Position numbers and translations under genes: made by a program
Notes under the pieces: model-generated
Databases searched by the model: none
What the model was told of the DNA's origin: nothing
What the model saw: the letters and a program-made list of their open reading frames with translations, nothing else
Part shown: in pieces, positions 17,397 through 25,742 of the stretch
Position numbering within the stretch: the stretch's first letter is position 1
Layout: every line of letters begins with the position of its first letter
From: Clostridia bacterium
Lineage (GTDB): Bacteria; Bacillota; Clostridia; Christensenellales; DTU072
Assembly (NCBI GenBank): GCA_017504305.1
Contig: JAFVRJ010000013.1
Span: 1 to 59,336 of the forward strand
Direction: 5' to 3'
Length of the DNA: 59,336 nucleotides

Positions 17397-18662
17397 ATGA
17401 AGCAAGACATGATAGCAATCATCGATTTAGGTAGCGAAGAGAACTCCGCTATAGCCCGCGAGATAAGAGCATACGGCGTATATTCCGAGGTTTACCCCCA
17501 CGATATCAGTAAGAAAGAGCTTCAAGCAATGCCCAACTTAAGGGGTATTATTCTAAACGGCGACAAGAACGTTACCGATATAGACGTTAACGACGATATT
17601 TATGAAGTTGGCGTCCCGTTTACCGCTTATGAGTTCCCCAAAGCCAAGTGCGAACAAGGCAAAGTGGAAGATCTTAAGAGTTTTGTTTTGGACGTTTGCA
17701 AGGCAGAAACCAATTGGAATATGACAAACTTTGTCCACGACCAAGTAGAGCTTATGCGCAAGCAAATAGGCGATAAGCGCGTACTGCTTGCTCTTTCCGG
17801 TGGCGTTGATTCTTCAGTAGTTGCCGCGCTCCTCATAAAGGCAGTAGGCGATAAGCTTACTTGCGTACACGTAAACCACGGTTTGCTTCGTAAGGGCGAG
17901 CCCGAGCAAGTTGTTAGCGTATTCGGCAAGCAACTTGGCGCAGATCTCGTATACGTAGATGCGACGGACCGTTTCCTTGACAAGTTGGCAGGCGTTACCG
18001 ATCCCGAGCAAAAACGTAAGATTATCGGCGCAGAATTCATAAGAGTTTTCGAGGAGGAAGCCCGTAAGCTCGACGGCATAGATTTCCTTGCACAAGGCAC
18101 CATTTATCCCGATATCGTTGAGTCCGGCACCAAAGCGGGCAAAGCAGTTAAGGCACACCACAACGTAGGCGGTCTACCCGACGACCTTAAGTTTGAACTT
18201 GTAGAGCCTCTTAAGTATTTGTTTAAGGACGAAGTTCGCGCTTGTGGCAAAGAGCTTGGTCTTCCCGACAATATGGTTTATCGTCAACCCTTCCCCGGCC
18301 CCGGTCTTGGCGTACGTTGTACCGGAGCTATCACTCGTGATAGATTGGAAGCTGTTCGCGAGTCCGATGCAATCCTTCGCGAGGAGTTTGATAAAGCAGG
18401 TCTTCGCGGTAAGGTATGGCAATATTTCACCTTGATCCCCGACGTCAAGAGCGTTGGCGTTAGAGATAATGCTCGTTCCGTTGAGTGGCCCGTAGTCATC
18501 CGTGCCGTCAATACCGTAGATGCAATGACCGCTACCATCGAACCCATCCCGTATGAACTTCTTGCAAAGATCACCGACCGCATTTTGAACGAAGTAAAAG
18601 GTGTAAACCGCGTTCTTTACGACATCACTCCCAAACCCACCGGCACCATTGAGTGGGAATAA
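17397..18662 (+). CDS. guaA: GMP synthase with a shortened, catalytically empty glutaminase domain
   Basis: 421 residues against about 510 in the family. GuaA makes GMP from XMP and ATP with nitrogen from glutamine. The ATP-pyrophosphatase part is complete: SGGVDSS (134-140), 'IESGTKAGKAVKAHHNVGGLP', 'PFPGPGLGVRCTG' and the dimerisation domain ending in the usual 'KPTGTIEWE'. The N-terminal glutaminase domain begins normally ('IIDLGSEENSAIAREIRAYGVYSEVYP') but the segment that should read G-I-C-Y-G is 'VPFTAYEFP', and about 90-100 residues that normally carry the catalytic Cys, His and Glu are missing, the text jumping to 'LKSFVLDVCKAETNWN'. The enzyme should therefore depend on free ammonia or on a separate amidotransferase subunit. 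GGAGG precedes the ATG at 17397. Confidence 0.93.
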   Translation: MKQDMIAIIDLGSEENSAIAREIRAYGVYSEVYPHDISKKELQAMPNLRGIILNGDKNVTDIDVNDDIYEVGVPFTAYEFPKAKCEQGKVEDLKSFVLDVCKAETNWNMTNFVHDQVELMRKQIGDKRVLLALSGGVDSSVVAALLIKAVGDKLTCVHVNHGLLRKGEPEQVVSVFGKQLGADLVYVDATDRFLDKLAGVTDPEQKRKIIGAEFIRVFEEEARKLDGIDFLAQGTIYPDIVESGTKAGKAVKAHHNVGGLPDDLKFELVEPLKYLFKDEVRACGKELGLPDNMVYRQPFPGPGLGVRCTGAITRDRLEAVRESDAILREEFDKAGLRGKVWQYFTLIPDVKSVGVRDNARSVEWPVVIRAVNTVDAMTATIEPIPYELLAKITDRILNEVKGVNRVLYDITPKPTGTIEWE

Positions 18663-18682
18663 GATAAAACCAATCAAATCAG

Positions 18683-18720
18683 TACGCCCAATGAATATTT
18701 AGATTCGTTGGGCGTATTTT
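18683..18720 (+). terminator. Intrinsic terminator after guaA
   Basis: Stem TACGCCCAATGAAT / ATTCGTTGGGCGTA (18683-18696 with 18703-18716, with one G:U pair), loop ATTTAG, followed by TTTTATT. The next start codon lies 6 bases beyond. Confidence 0.88.
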
Positions 18721-18725
18721 ATTGT

Positions 18726-19313
18726 ATGGAATTAGAATTTAGTAGGGCCGTTTACCATCCCGATTGCAAAGTAGCTTACCTGTTTGAATTAATAGGTGAA
18801 GCTCCTGCGCTTATTCCCGTTATATATCTCGGGTTTTTACTGGCTGTCGCTGTTTTTAACCGAAAATGGTTTAAAGAAAACAAAAAGGAGCAAATAATCG
18901 TTTTTTTATATGTGACGCTAACGGTTGTCGCAACCGCAGCTGTAACGTATGCTTTGAAGAACGTTTGGTGTAGGGCGCGTCCGCGTGAAATATTGGAGGG
19001 TTCGTGCGGTTACACTCCTTGGTACGTTTGGGGTAATGGAGGCAGTTCCTTTCCTTCGGGGCATGCGTCGATGTCGGCGTTAAGTCCTTTGGTGGCGGAT
19101 ATTGCCGACCGATATAACGTCTTTAAAAGGAAAGGCGTTTTGCGCGCACTCTGCTATCTCTTTGCCACTTTCACCTGCGTTTCTCGCGTGATAGTGGGGG
19201 CTCATTTTGTATCCGACGTCCTATGCGGAGCGCTCATAGCTTGCGTCGTTCGGGTTGTGCTCAAGAGATTAGCGTGTGCGTGCGCGCATTATGCGCCTGC
19301 GAACGTCAAGTAA
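18726..19313 (+). CDS. PAP2-type membrane phosphatase
   Basis: 195 residues with about five membrane segments and the three PAP2 phosphatase motifs: K78-x6-RP (KNVWCRARP), PSGH (110-113) and SR-x5-H-x3-D (153-164). Family members remove phosphates from lipid pyrophosphates such as undecaprenyl pyrophosphate or from phosphatidic acid, with the active site on the outer membrane face. All catalytic residues are present. The ATG at 18726 is chosen because earlier frames run into the guaA terminator; no ribosome site and no good promoter precede it, so expression may rely on read-through. The C-terminus is Cys- and Ala-rich ('RLACACAHYAPANVK'). Confidence 0.85.
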   Translation: MELEFSRAVYHPDCKVAYLFELIGEAPALIPVIYLGFLLAVAVFNRKWFKENKKEQIIVFLYVTLTVVATAAVTYALKNVWCRARPREILEGSCGYTPWYVWGNGGSSFPSGHASMSALSPLVADIADRYNVFKRKGVLRALCYLFATFTCVSRVIVGAHFVSDVLCGALIACVVRVVLKRLACACAHYAPANVK

Positions 19314-19340
19314 ATATAGTACTATAAATTTTTATAAGCG

Positions 19341-19369
19341 TTGACATCGCGCCTCCTAAATGATACAAT
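19341..19369 (+). promoter_or_regulatory. Promoter of the DUF1846 gene
   Basis: TTGACA (19341-19346), 17-base spacer, TACAAT (19364-19369); short leader with AGGAGG before the ATG at 19395. Confidence 0.8.
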
Positions 19370-19394
19370 TAAAAGCGTTTTATAGGAGGAACAA

Positions 19395-20858
19395 ATGAGA
19401 ATCGGTTTTGATAACGCTTTGTACGTAAAGAAACAAACGGAGTACATTCTTAAAAGGGCTGAAAAGTTTGATAACAAACTTTATATTGAGTTCGGCGGTA
19501 AACTCTTTGACGACCTCCACGCCGCAAGAGTTCTCCCGGGCTTTGATGCCAACGTCAAAACCAAGATTCTATCGAACCTCAAAGACAAAATGGAAATTAT
19601 CTTTTGTATCGGTGCTCCCGATATCGAAAAGAATAAGATCCGTTCCGACTTTGGCATCACCTATGGCAACGAGCTCCTCCGTCTTATGCGCAATCTACGC
19701 GAAATTGGCCTTTTGATTAACGGTGTGGTAATCACCCAATACAAAGAGCAACCGGCGGCGGATATCTTCCGCAAACAGCTTGAGCGTATGGGCGAAAAGG
19801 TTTACATCCACAAATACACAAAGGGCTACCCCAACGATATCGATACCATCGTGTCTGACGAGGGCTATGGTTCGAATCCCTATATCCCCACCACGCGTCC
19901 CGTTGTAGTAGTTACCGCTCCCGGACCGAGTTCAGGTAAGCTTGCCACCTGCTTAAGCCAACTGTATCACGAGTATAAACGCGGTGTAAAAGCGGGCTAT
20001 GCCAAGTACGAAACCTTCCCTGTTTGGAATCTCCCTTTAAAGCATCCGGTAAATATCGCTTATGAAGCGGCAACCGCCGACATCAAGGATAGGAACATGA
20101 TCGACTACTTCCACCTTGAGCAATACGGTGTCAGCACGGTAAATTATAACCGTGATTTAGAGGTTTTCCCCGTGGTAAGGAGCATCCTTTCGCGTATTTT
20201 AGGTGAGGAAGTTTATAAATCACCCACCGACATGGGCGTTAACATGGTAGGTTACGCCATAACCGATGACGAAGTTGTTCAAGACGCCGCAAAACAAGAG
20301 ATAATCCGCCGTTATTTCAAAACTTATAACGAGTACAAAGTAGGTCACGCAGACCTTGATACCGCGCACCGCGTGGAAATCCTTATGAAGGAAATCGGTG
20401 TTTCTCCGACAGACCGTAAGGTAGTTGCGCCCGCTATCGAAAAGGCGGAAAAACATTCTTGTCCGGCAATTGCCATCGAGCTTCCCGACGGCACCATCCT
20501 TACCGCTCGCGATAAGAACAACCTCTATGCTCCGGCAGGCGTAATCATGAACGCCATAAAATATCTTGCCGGCATCGACGATAAGATTAAGCTCATCGCT
20601 CCCGCCGCAATCGAAGCAATCCTACAACTCAAAAAAGAATCCTTAAAGGCAAAGTCCAACAAGATAAACCTCGAAGAAGCCCTTATAGCATTATCCTTTT
20701 CCGCAGCTACCAACCCCACCGTTGAGTTCGCCCTCGAAAAGCTCAAAATGCTATCCGGTTGTGAGGCCCATTCCTCCGTCATGCTTCCCGAAAGCTCCTT
20801 AACCATATTTAGAAGGTTGGGGATTAATTTGACGTGTGAGCCCGTCTTCGCCTTCTAA
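19395..20858 (+). CDS. DUF1846 (UPF0371) family protein
   Basis: 487 residues, the normal family size. Recognised from 'GFDNALYVKKQTEYILKRAEKFDNKLYIEFGGKLFDDLHAARVLPGF', 'VVVTAPGPSSGKLATCLSQLYHEY', 'AGYAKYETFPVWNLPLKHPVN' and 'ATADIKDRNMIDYFHLEQYG'. The family is widespread in Firmicutes and has a known crystal structure, but its reaction is not established; the 'GPSSGKLATC' segment resembles a nucleotide-binding loop. It is transcribed alone from a strong promoter with AGGAGG and ends inside the outer arm of the repeat element at 20855. Confidence 0.92.
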   Translation: MRIGFDNALYVKKQTEYILKRAEKFDNKLYIEFGGKLFDDLHAARVLPGFDANVKTKILSNLKDKMEIIFCIGAPDIEKNKIRSDFGITYGNELLRLMRNLREIGLLINGVVITQYKEQPAADIFRKQLERMGEKVYIHKYTKGYPNDIDTIVSDEGYGSNPYIPTTRPVVVVTAPGPSSGKLATCLSQLYHEYKRGVKAGYAKYETFPVWNLPLKHPVNIAYEAATADIKDRNMIDYFHLEQYGVSTVNYNRDLEVFPVVRSILSRILGEEVYKSPTDMGVNMVGYAITDDEVVQDAAKQEIIRRYFKTYNEYKVGHADLDTAHRVEILMKEIGVSPTDRKVVAPAIEKAEKHSCPAIAIELPDGTILTARDKNNLYAPAGVIMNAIKYLAGIDDKIKLIAPAAIEAILQLKKESLKAKSNKINLEEALIALSFSAATNPTVEFALEKLKMLSGCEAHSSVMLPESSLTIFRRLGINLTCEPVFAF

Positions 20859-20981
20859 ACCGCATATTTTAGCGATATACTTCACAAACAAGCAAAACCC
20901 CACTCGGTCACGTACGTATTAGTACGCTCCCGTCGTGGGGTTTTACGTTTGTTCGTCTATCATCTAAACTATGCGGTTTAG
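20855..20981 (+). repeat. Dispersed nested-hairpin element, copy E2
   Basis: Outer arms CTAAACCGCAT (20855-20865, containing the DUF1846 stop codon) and ATGCGGTTTAG (20971-20981), perfectly complementary. Box TTTTAGCGATATACTTCAC at 20867. Middle stem AAAACCCCAC / GTGGGGTTTT (20894-20903 with 20935-20944). Inner stem CGTAC / GTACG (20911-20915 with 20922-20926), with CGGTCA to the left and CTCCCGTCG to the right. Should end transcription of DUF1846. With E3 and E4 it fills the 334-base gap 20859-21192. Confidence 0.88.
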
Positions 20982-20989
20982 CCGTTATC

Positions 20990-21083
20990 AAGGCATACGC
21001 CCACCTCAGTCATTTACGCTCAAGTAAACTCCTGTCGGTGGTCGGGTGCCTTTTCTCGTTCTACTTGCTTCTGCGCGGTCTAA
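20990..21083 (+). repeat. Dispersed nested-hairpin element, copy E3
   Basis: Middle stem is 16 bases with three mismatches (20990-21005 with 21037-21052; AAGGCA pairs with TGCCTT and CCACC with GGTGG). Inner stem TTTAC / GTAAA (21013-21017 with 21024-21028). Joints CAGTCA and CTCCTGTCGG match the family. The tail CTTGCTTCTGCGCGGTCTA (21064-21082) is the same tail seen in copies E5 to E8. Confidence 0.8.
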
Positions 21084-21097
21084 AGCCCACGTAATCG

Positions 21098-21167
21098 TCG
21101 CGATACTTCAAAAACAAAAACCCCACTTGGTCATGTGCGCTCACAGGCACTCCAATCGTGGGGTTTT
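21098..21167 (+). repeat. Dispersed nested-hairpin element, copy E4
   Basis: Box TCGCGATACTTCA at 21098. Middle stem AAAACCCCAC / GTGGGGTTTT (21117-21126 with 21158-21167). Inner stem here is GTGC / GCAC (21135-21138 with 21147-21150), a different sequence from other copies but still paired. Read from the minus strand it can also end the oxidoreductase gene at 21193-22437. Confidence 0.82.
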
Positions 21168-21192
21168 AATAATTCAATCCTAACAAGCTTTC

Positions 21193-22437
21193 CTATTTAA
21201 TCAGCTTGGTGGTACCGCCGTCTTTGCGCGATTCCTCTGCTGCAAAAGCCATAAGGTGGCTCATAAGCGTTTCGCGCATTACAGACATCCGCTTTGCCAT
21301 CTTGCCATTTTCAAGTAGATCTATAAAGTCGCCTACGATTCCGCTATCTCCACCAAGGTGGCCTTGTCCAACCTTAGATTTAACCGTCTTTTTACCCTTG
21401 CCGAATACGTTCAAAGTGAACTTGCCGTCTATATCTCTACCATATAATTCACCCTTTGTGCCGGTGATATGTACGCGCCTAAAGCACCCTCTGCTACTTG
21501 CGTTCATCGTAAGCGTAGCGTTGACGTCACCATCGAATTTACAAAGCACGGTTTGGTTTTCGATAACGTCGTTATCACAGTGATAAACACATCTGCCATA
21601 CGGCGAATAAGTCTTCAACGCCTCTTTCACTTGTTTAATGGTTGGGTTACCAAGCTTGGTAACTTGGGCACCTCTAAAGAAGTAAATTGGTATAGAGTGC
21701 AATGTCGGCTTATAGTAAACGTGAGGTGCGTAATAGGGGCAATCTTTGTAGTGCGGACATCCGTCCATGCAACGTAAAGGTGCGCCTTCAGGAGCGTTTT
21801 CCGGGATAAAAATTCTTCTGGATCCGATGCTTGTAACGCTCAAACATTTCTTGCCGGTATAGTAATATAAAAGGTCAAGGTCGTGGCAACACTTTGCAAG
21901 TATCGAGGGGGTTGTTTCGTCCTCACGGCGCCAGTTGCCTCTTACGTATGAGTGAGCGTAATGCCAATAGCCGACGTTTTCAGTTTGTTGAATATTGGTG
22001 ACTTCGCCAATCTCTCCGCTGTCGATTACCTTTTTGATGCTGTCGTAAAAACCGGCATAGCGCAACACGTGGCAAACGACCATATGAACGCCCATCTTAT
22101 CGGCAAGGTCTGCAAGTTCTTCGCACTCCTCGCGCACGGGACTAACCGGCTTTTCACACAATACGTGATAGCCAAGTTCCAAACCTCTTTTTGCGTGACC
22201 GTAGTGGTCGCGATCTTGGGAGGCAACTACCAGAGCATCGGCAATCTTACCGCAAGCAAAAAGCTCCTCGGCGGAATTAAATCTCTTATCTAAATCTATG
22301 TTTAGGGTATTGCCAACGTGCTCGAGAACCGAGGCGTTGATATCGCACACGGCTACGACTTTTGCGCCCTGTGCATTGAATCTTCTTGCGTACATACTGC
22401 CACGGCCACCAAGACCGATAACGGCAATCGTTTTCAT
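21193..22437 (-). CDS. Gfo/Idh/MocA family NAD(P)-dependent oxidoreductase
   Basis: 414 residues. N-terminal Rossmann fold 'IAVIGLGGRGSMYARRF', the family motif 'HVLCEKPVS' (the Lys of EKP is catalytic), and a C-terminal alpha/beta domain with 'KCCHDLDLLYYYTG', where the His and Asp fit the substrate site. A Cys-rich stretch ('MDGCPHYKDCPYYAP') is typical of one branch of the family and may bind metal. Relatives oxidise sugars or sugar derivatives; substrate cannot be told. It is transcribed alone, divergent from tilS and convergent with DUF1846. GGAGG lies 7 bases before the ATG. Confidence 0.9.
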   Translation of the reverse strand: MKTIAVIGLGGRGSMYARRFNAQGAKVVAVCDINASVLEHVGNTLNIDLDKRFNSAEELFACGKIADALVVASQDRDHYGHAKRGLELGYHVLCEKPVSPVREECEELADLADKMGVHMVVCHVLRYAGFYDSIKKVIDSGEIGEVTNIQQTENVGYWHYAHSYVRGNWRREDETTPSILAKCCHDLDLLYYYTGKKCLSVTSIGSRRIFIPENAPEGAPLRCMDGCPHYKDCPYYAPHVYYKPTLHSIPIYFFRGAQVTKLGNPTIKQVKEALKTYSPYGRCVYHCDNDVIENQTVLCKFDGDVNATLTMNASSRGCFRRVHITGTKGELYGRDIDGKFTLNVFGKGKKTVKSKVGQGHLGGDSGIVGDFIDLLENGKMAKRMSVMRETLMSHLMAFAAEESRKDGGTTKLIK

Positions 22438-22467
22438 TTTTGTATCCTCCTACGGCTTGACTATCAC

Positions 22468-22496
22468 ATTTTAGCACAATATAATTTTTATTACAA
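22468..22496 (-). promoter_or_regulatory. Promoter of the Gfo/Idh/MocA oxidoreductase
   Basis: Minus strand TTGTAA (22496-22491), 17-base spacer ending in TGC, TAAAAT (22473-22468); leader of about 25 bases. Confidence 0.65.
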
Positions 22497-22511
22497 CAAG
22501 CGCGATTGAAA

Positions 22512-22538
22512 AAATACGGCAAATACCTTGCCGTATTT
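22512..22538. promoter_or_regulatory. Perfect inverted repeat between divergent promoters
   Basis: AAATACGGCAA / TTGCCGTATTT (22512-22522 with 22528-22538, gap ATACC), ending 4 bases before the tilS -35 box and about 16 bases before the -35 of the opposite gene. The position fits an operator serving both; it has no U-tail, so a terminator is less likely. Confidence 0.5.
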
Positions 22539-22542
22539 GTAT

Positions 22543-22571
22543 TTACAAATAAGGAGGATTTTTGATATAAT
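22543..22571 (+). promoter_or_regulatory. Promoter of tilS-hpt-cca, apparently leaderless
   Basis: TTACAA (22543-22548), 17-base spacer, consensus TATAAT (22566-22571). The tilS ATG at 22579 begins 7 bases after the -10 box, where transcription would start. The AGGAGG at 22552-22557 lies in the spacer and could not be part of this transcript. Confidence 0.65.
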
Positions 22572-22578
22572 ACAAGAT

Positions 22579-23853
22579 ATGGAATTAATAGTTGAACAAG
22601 GCTTAAAATTAGGCGTTGCGGTATCGGGCGGCGTTGATAGCATGGTAATGTTACACCTTCTCAAAAAGAGCGGTGCAGATATCGTTGCTATAAATATCGA
22701 GCACGGCATTAGAGGTGCGGTTTCTAAAAGGGACTCTCGCTTTGTAGTCAACTACTGCAAACGCAACGAAATAGAGTGTTTGGCGTACACCGTCAACTCA
22801 CCGCAATACGCCGTAGAGCACGGCATGAGCGTTGAGCTTGCTGCACGCACCTTGCGCTATGAAATTTTTGACACCTTGCTCAAAGAAAAAACTGTCGACT
22901 GTATCGCCCTTGCTCACCACATGAACGATCAAGTGGAAACGGTGCTTATGCGCATATTCCGCGGAACGGGCATCAAAGGCTTAAGAGGTATAGTCGATCG
23001 TGCGGGCTACGTACACCCCATGCTAAACTTTACCAAACAAGAGATACGCGACTACGCGGCGCTCAATCGCGTGCCATACAAAGAGGATGCTACCAACTTT
23101 GACTCGGAGTACACCCGTAACTACATCCGTCACGAGGTAATACCGCACGTCAAAACACGCTTCCCCGGCTTTGAAAAAGCCGTTTGTAAACTTGCTTTAT
23201 CCGCCGAGGAGGTAGAGGACTTTTTGGTAAAGTCCGCAATTCCTGCATCCTACCATAAAAAGGGAGCTACGTTACCAATCGAAGTATTGGATATGCACCC
23301 CGCCCTCGCCAAGAAAACCATAGCGGAAGCATTGCGCGGGCTGGGTTGTGATAAAGACATCGAAAGTAGCCATTTGGAAGCCCTAATGTCCTTAAAAGAT
23401 AGCCCAAACAACTCAAAGTTAAACCTGCCCTTTGGTTACGATGCCTATCGTTCGTATACCGAACTGCGCATAGTTGAAAGGGTGGAAGCCAAGGACTTTT
23501 TACAAGAGTTCGATATACGTCGCACCTATGAATTCGGCGACTTCCGTTACTCCTTTTCGGTGACGGATAAGATGGTAAAGGGCTTGACTTTTGATCCCTC
23601 TAAAATCCCCGAAGGAGCGGTGGTTAGGACCCGTCGCGAGGGTGACAAATTCCGTCGTTATGCAGGTGGCAACAAGAGCTTGAGCGACTATCTTACCGAC
23701 GTAAAGATACCGCTGTATCTTCGCGATAAGCTTCTCGTAATTGCCAAAGATAACGTTATATACGCAGTACTCGGAGTGGAAATTGCCGATGAAGTTAAAA
23801 TCGACGACAACACCGAAAAGAAATATTTAATCAACATAGGAGAGTGTGAGTAA
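22579..23853 (+). CDS. tilS: tRNA(Ile)-lysidine synthase TilS
   Basis: 424 residues. PP-loop ATPase motif SGGVDS (16-21), 'INIEHGIRG', 'LAHHMNDQVETVLMRIFRGTGIKGLRGI' and 'ATNFDSEYTRNYIRHEVIP' identify TilS, which converts C34 of the AUA-reading tRNA-Ile to lysidine. C-terminal TilS domain includes 'RRYAGGNKSLSDYLTDVKIP'. The ATG at 22579 is chosen because it opens with 'MELIVEQGLKLGVAVSGGVDS'; an upstream TTG at 22528 would lie before the promoter. Its stop overlaps the hpt start (TAATG). The tilS-hpt order is standard in Firmicutes. Confidence 0.95.
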   Translation: MELIVEQGLKLGVAVSGGVDSMVMLHLLKKSGADIVAINIEHGIRGAVSKRDSRFVVNYCKRNEIECLAYTVNSPQYAVEHGMSVELAARTLRYEIFDTLLKEKTVDCIALAHHMNDQVETVLMRIFRGTGIKGLRGIVDRAGYVHPMLNFTKQEIRDYAALNRVPYKEDATNFDSEYTRNYIRHEVIPHVKTRFPGFEKAVCKLALSAEEVEDFLVKSAIPASYHKKGATLPIEVLDMHPALAKKTIAEALRGLGCDKDIESSHLEALMSLKDSPNNSKLNLPFGYDAYRSYTELRIVERVEAKDFLQEFDIRRTYEFGDFRYSFSVTDKMVKGLTFDPSKIPEGAVVRTRREGDKFRRYAGGNKSLSDYLTDVKIPLYLRDKLLVIAKDNVIYAVLGVEIADEVKIDDNTEKKYLINIGECE

Positions 23854-24389
23854 TGCATCCGGATTTAGACAAAATTCTATTAACCTCTGATGAGATCAAC
23901 GCCCGCGTTAAGGAAATCGGCGCAGAAATCACCCGCGACTATCAAGGTGAAAGCGTCTTAATGGTAGGTATTTTGCGTGGCGCGGTAGTATTCTTTTCCG
24001 AGCTTGTCAAGAACGTTGACCTCGACGTTAGATTTGACTTTATGGTAGTATCGAGCTATGGCTCAAGCTCTGTTTCCAGCGGAGAAGTACGCATCATAAA
24101 GGATATATCTCAACCCATTGAGGGCAAAAACGTTCTTATCATCGAAGACATTATCGATACCGGCAACACCCTCAAGAACTTAAAGAGATTGCTCCTTACT
24201 CGCAATCCCAAGAGCTTAAAGATTTGCTCTTTGCTTGATAAGCCTTCTCGCCGTAAGGTAGAAATGGAAGGCGATTACGTTGGCTTTACCGTACCCAACG
24301 AGTTTGTTGTAGGTTATGGCCTTGATTACAACGAGAAGTACCGCAACCTTCCCGACATTGGTATTTTGAAGCCGGAAATTTATCAATAA
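23853..24389 (+). CDS. hpt: Hypoxanthine phosphoribosyltransferase
   Basis: 178 residues. The PRPP-binding loop VLIIEDIIDTGNTL (94-107) and the flexible loop 'VSSYGSSSVSSGEVRI' identify the purine salvage enzyme that makes IMP and GMP from hypoxanthine and guanine. 'GFTVPNEFVVGYGLDYNEKYRNLPDIG' is the usual C-terminal signature. Start overlaps the tilS stop and its own stop overlaps the cca start, both as TAATG, so three genes are translationally coupled. ftsH, the usual next gene in this locus, is replaced here by cca. Confidence 0.95.
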   Translation: MHPDLDKILLTSDEINARVKEIGAEITRDYQGESVLMVGILRGAVVFFSELVKNVDLDVRFDFMVVSSYGSSSVSSGEVRIIKDISQPIEGKNVLIIEDIIDTGNTLKNLKRLLLTRNPKSLKICSLLDKPSRRKVEMEGDYVGFTVPNEFVVGYGLDYNEKYRNLPDIGILKPEIYQ

Positions 24390-25714
24390 TGCTTATAACC
24401 CCATCACTTAAGAAGCTTTGCGCACTGTTTCCCTGCCCCTTATACGTGGTAGGCGGAGCCGTGCGCGATTTTATTATGGGGAGTATCGTATCCGACGTCG
24501 ATTTGAGCGCGGGACTTACGGCAACCGAGGTAGTAGAGCTTCTTAAGGATACCGAGTTTATAGTCAAACCGCACTCGTTAAAGCTTGGAACGCTTGGCAT
24601 TAAGGTGGGCTCGGAGAGCTACGAGTATACTGCGTTTAGGGTAGATTCTTACGGCTCTGACGGCTCGCATGCCCCGCAAGAAGTGAAGTTTACAAGTAGT
24701 GTCGAGCAAGATGCGTTACGCCGAGATTTTACCGTTAACGCCCTTTACTACGATATCGCAACGGGCAAAATTTTGGATTTTTTAGGTGGACTTGACGACA
24801 TAAAAAACAAGATAATTCGCACGGTACGCAAGCCGGAATTAGTTATAAAAGAGGATGCTTTACGCATACTCCGCATGGTAAGATTTAGCGCAAAGCTCGG
24901 CTACGACATAGATGCCGAAACGCTAAAAGTTGCCAAAGAAAGGGTATCTTCGCTTAAGACAATCGCGGTTGAAAGAATCAGAGAAGAATTCAACCAAATA
25001 TTAATTGCGGACACCTATAATGGCGTTAAAGATGCCCAAATACGTGGTTTAGAGCTTTTGATGGAAATCGGCGCAATGGATTATATCGTGCCGGAATTGG
25101 TATCTGCAGTAGGTGTCAAGCAGAATCCGCGCTACCACGTTTACGACGTATGGAGACACCTTCTCGAGTCGGTAAGGTGCGTTAAACCAAAGAATAGACT
25201 TGTTGCCCTTTTGCACGACGTTGCAAAGCCTATTTGCCAAAACAAAAGTGGCAGTATGCGCGGACATAACGTAGTCGGGGCACAAATGGCAAGACACATC
25301 ATGTCCCGCCTAACCTATTCTAAAGCGGAAACGGAGAGGACGGCTCGTCTTGTCGAAGCACATATGTTCGATCTGAAGGGTACGGAAACGGACGAGGCGG
25401 TTAGGTTGTTTGTGCTCAAAAATAGAGATATAGTTTTAGACCTAATTGATCTTAAGAACGCCGATTACACCGCGCACGGCATGAACGAAGGGGAAAACCC
25501 CTCCGCGGTAAGGTTGCGCGATACCTATAATAAGATGCTCTCAAGCAACGTTGCTTTTAACGTAAAGGATCTTCCCATAGACGGTGAAGATTTGATTGCA
25601 CTTGGAGTTGCTCCGCAAGAGAGGAGCGTTAAGCTTAATACAGCGCTCGAACACTTTGCGCAAAAGGGAGTGTATCCCACAAGAGAAGAAGCGCTTGAAT
25701 ATATAAAGCAATAA
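24389..25714 (+). CDS. cca: CCA tRNA nucleotidyltransferase
   Basis: 441 residues. Class II nucleotidyltransferase head: GGAVRD (22-27), metal-binding DVD (36-38), 'RRDFTVNALYYD' (111-122) with 'RILRMVRFSAKLGY', then an HD-type domain with 'LVALLHDVAKP' (His276, Asp277) and a further His-Asp-bearing region. Family members add or repair the 3' CCA of tRNAs, and HD-bearing ones may also act as phosphohydrolases. Start overlaps the hpt stop. The only tRNA in the window already encodes its CCA, so a repair role is likely there; a poly(A) polymerase identity is possible but less so. Confidence 0.9.
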   Translation: MLITPSLKKLCALFPCPLYVVGGAVRDFIMGSIVSDVDLSAGLTATEVVELLKDTEFIVKPHSLKLGTLGIKVGSESYEYTAFRVDSYGSDGSHAPQEVKFTSSVEQDALRRDFTVNALYYDIATGKILDFLGGLDDIKNKIIRTVRKPELVIKEDALRILRMVRFSAKLGYDIDAETLKVAKERVSSLKTIAVERIREEFNQILIADTYNGVKDAQIRGLELLMEIGAMDYIVPELVSAVGVKQNPRYHVYDVWRHLLESVRCVKPKNRLVALLHDVAKPICQNKSGSMRGHNVVGAQMARHIMSRLTYSKAETERTARLVEAHMFDLKGTETDEAVRLFVLKNRDIVLDLIDLKNADYTAHGMNEGENPSAVRLRDTYNKMLSSNVAFNVKDLPIDGEDLIALGVAPQERSVKLNTALEHFAQKGVYPTREEALEYIKQ

Positions 25715-25742
25715 AACGTAAAAATTTTTACATACTACCGCT

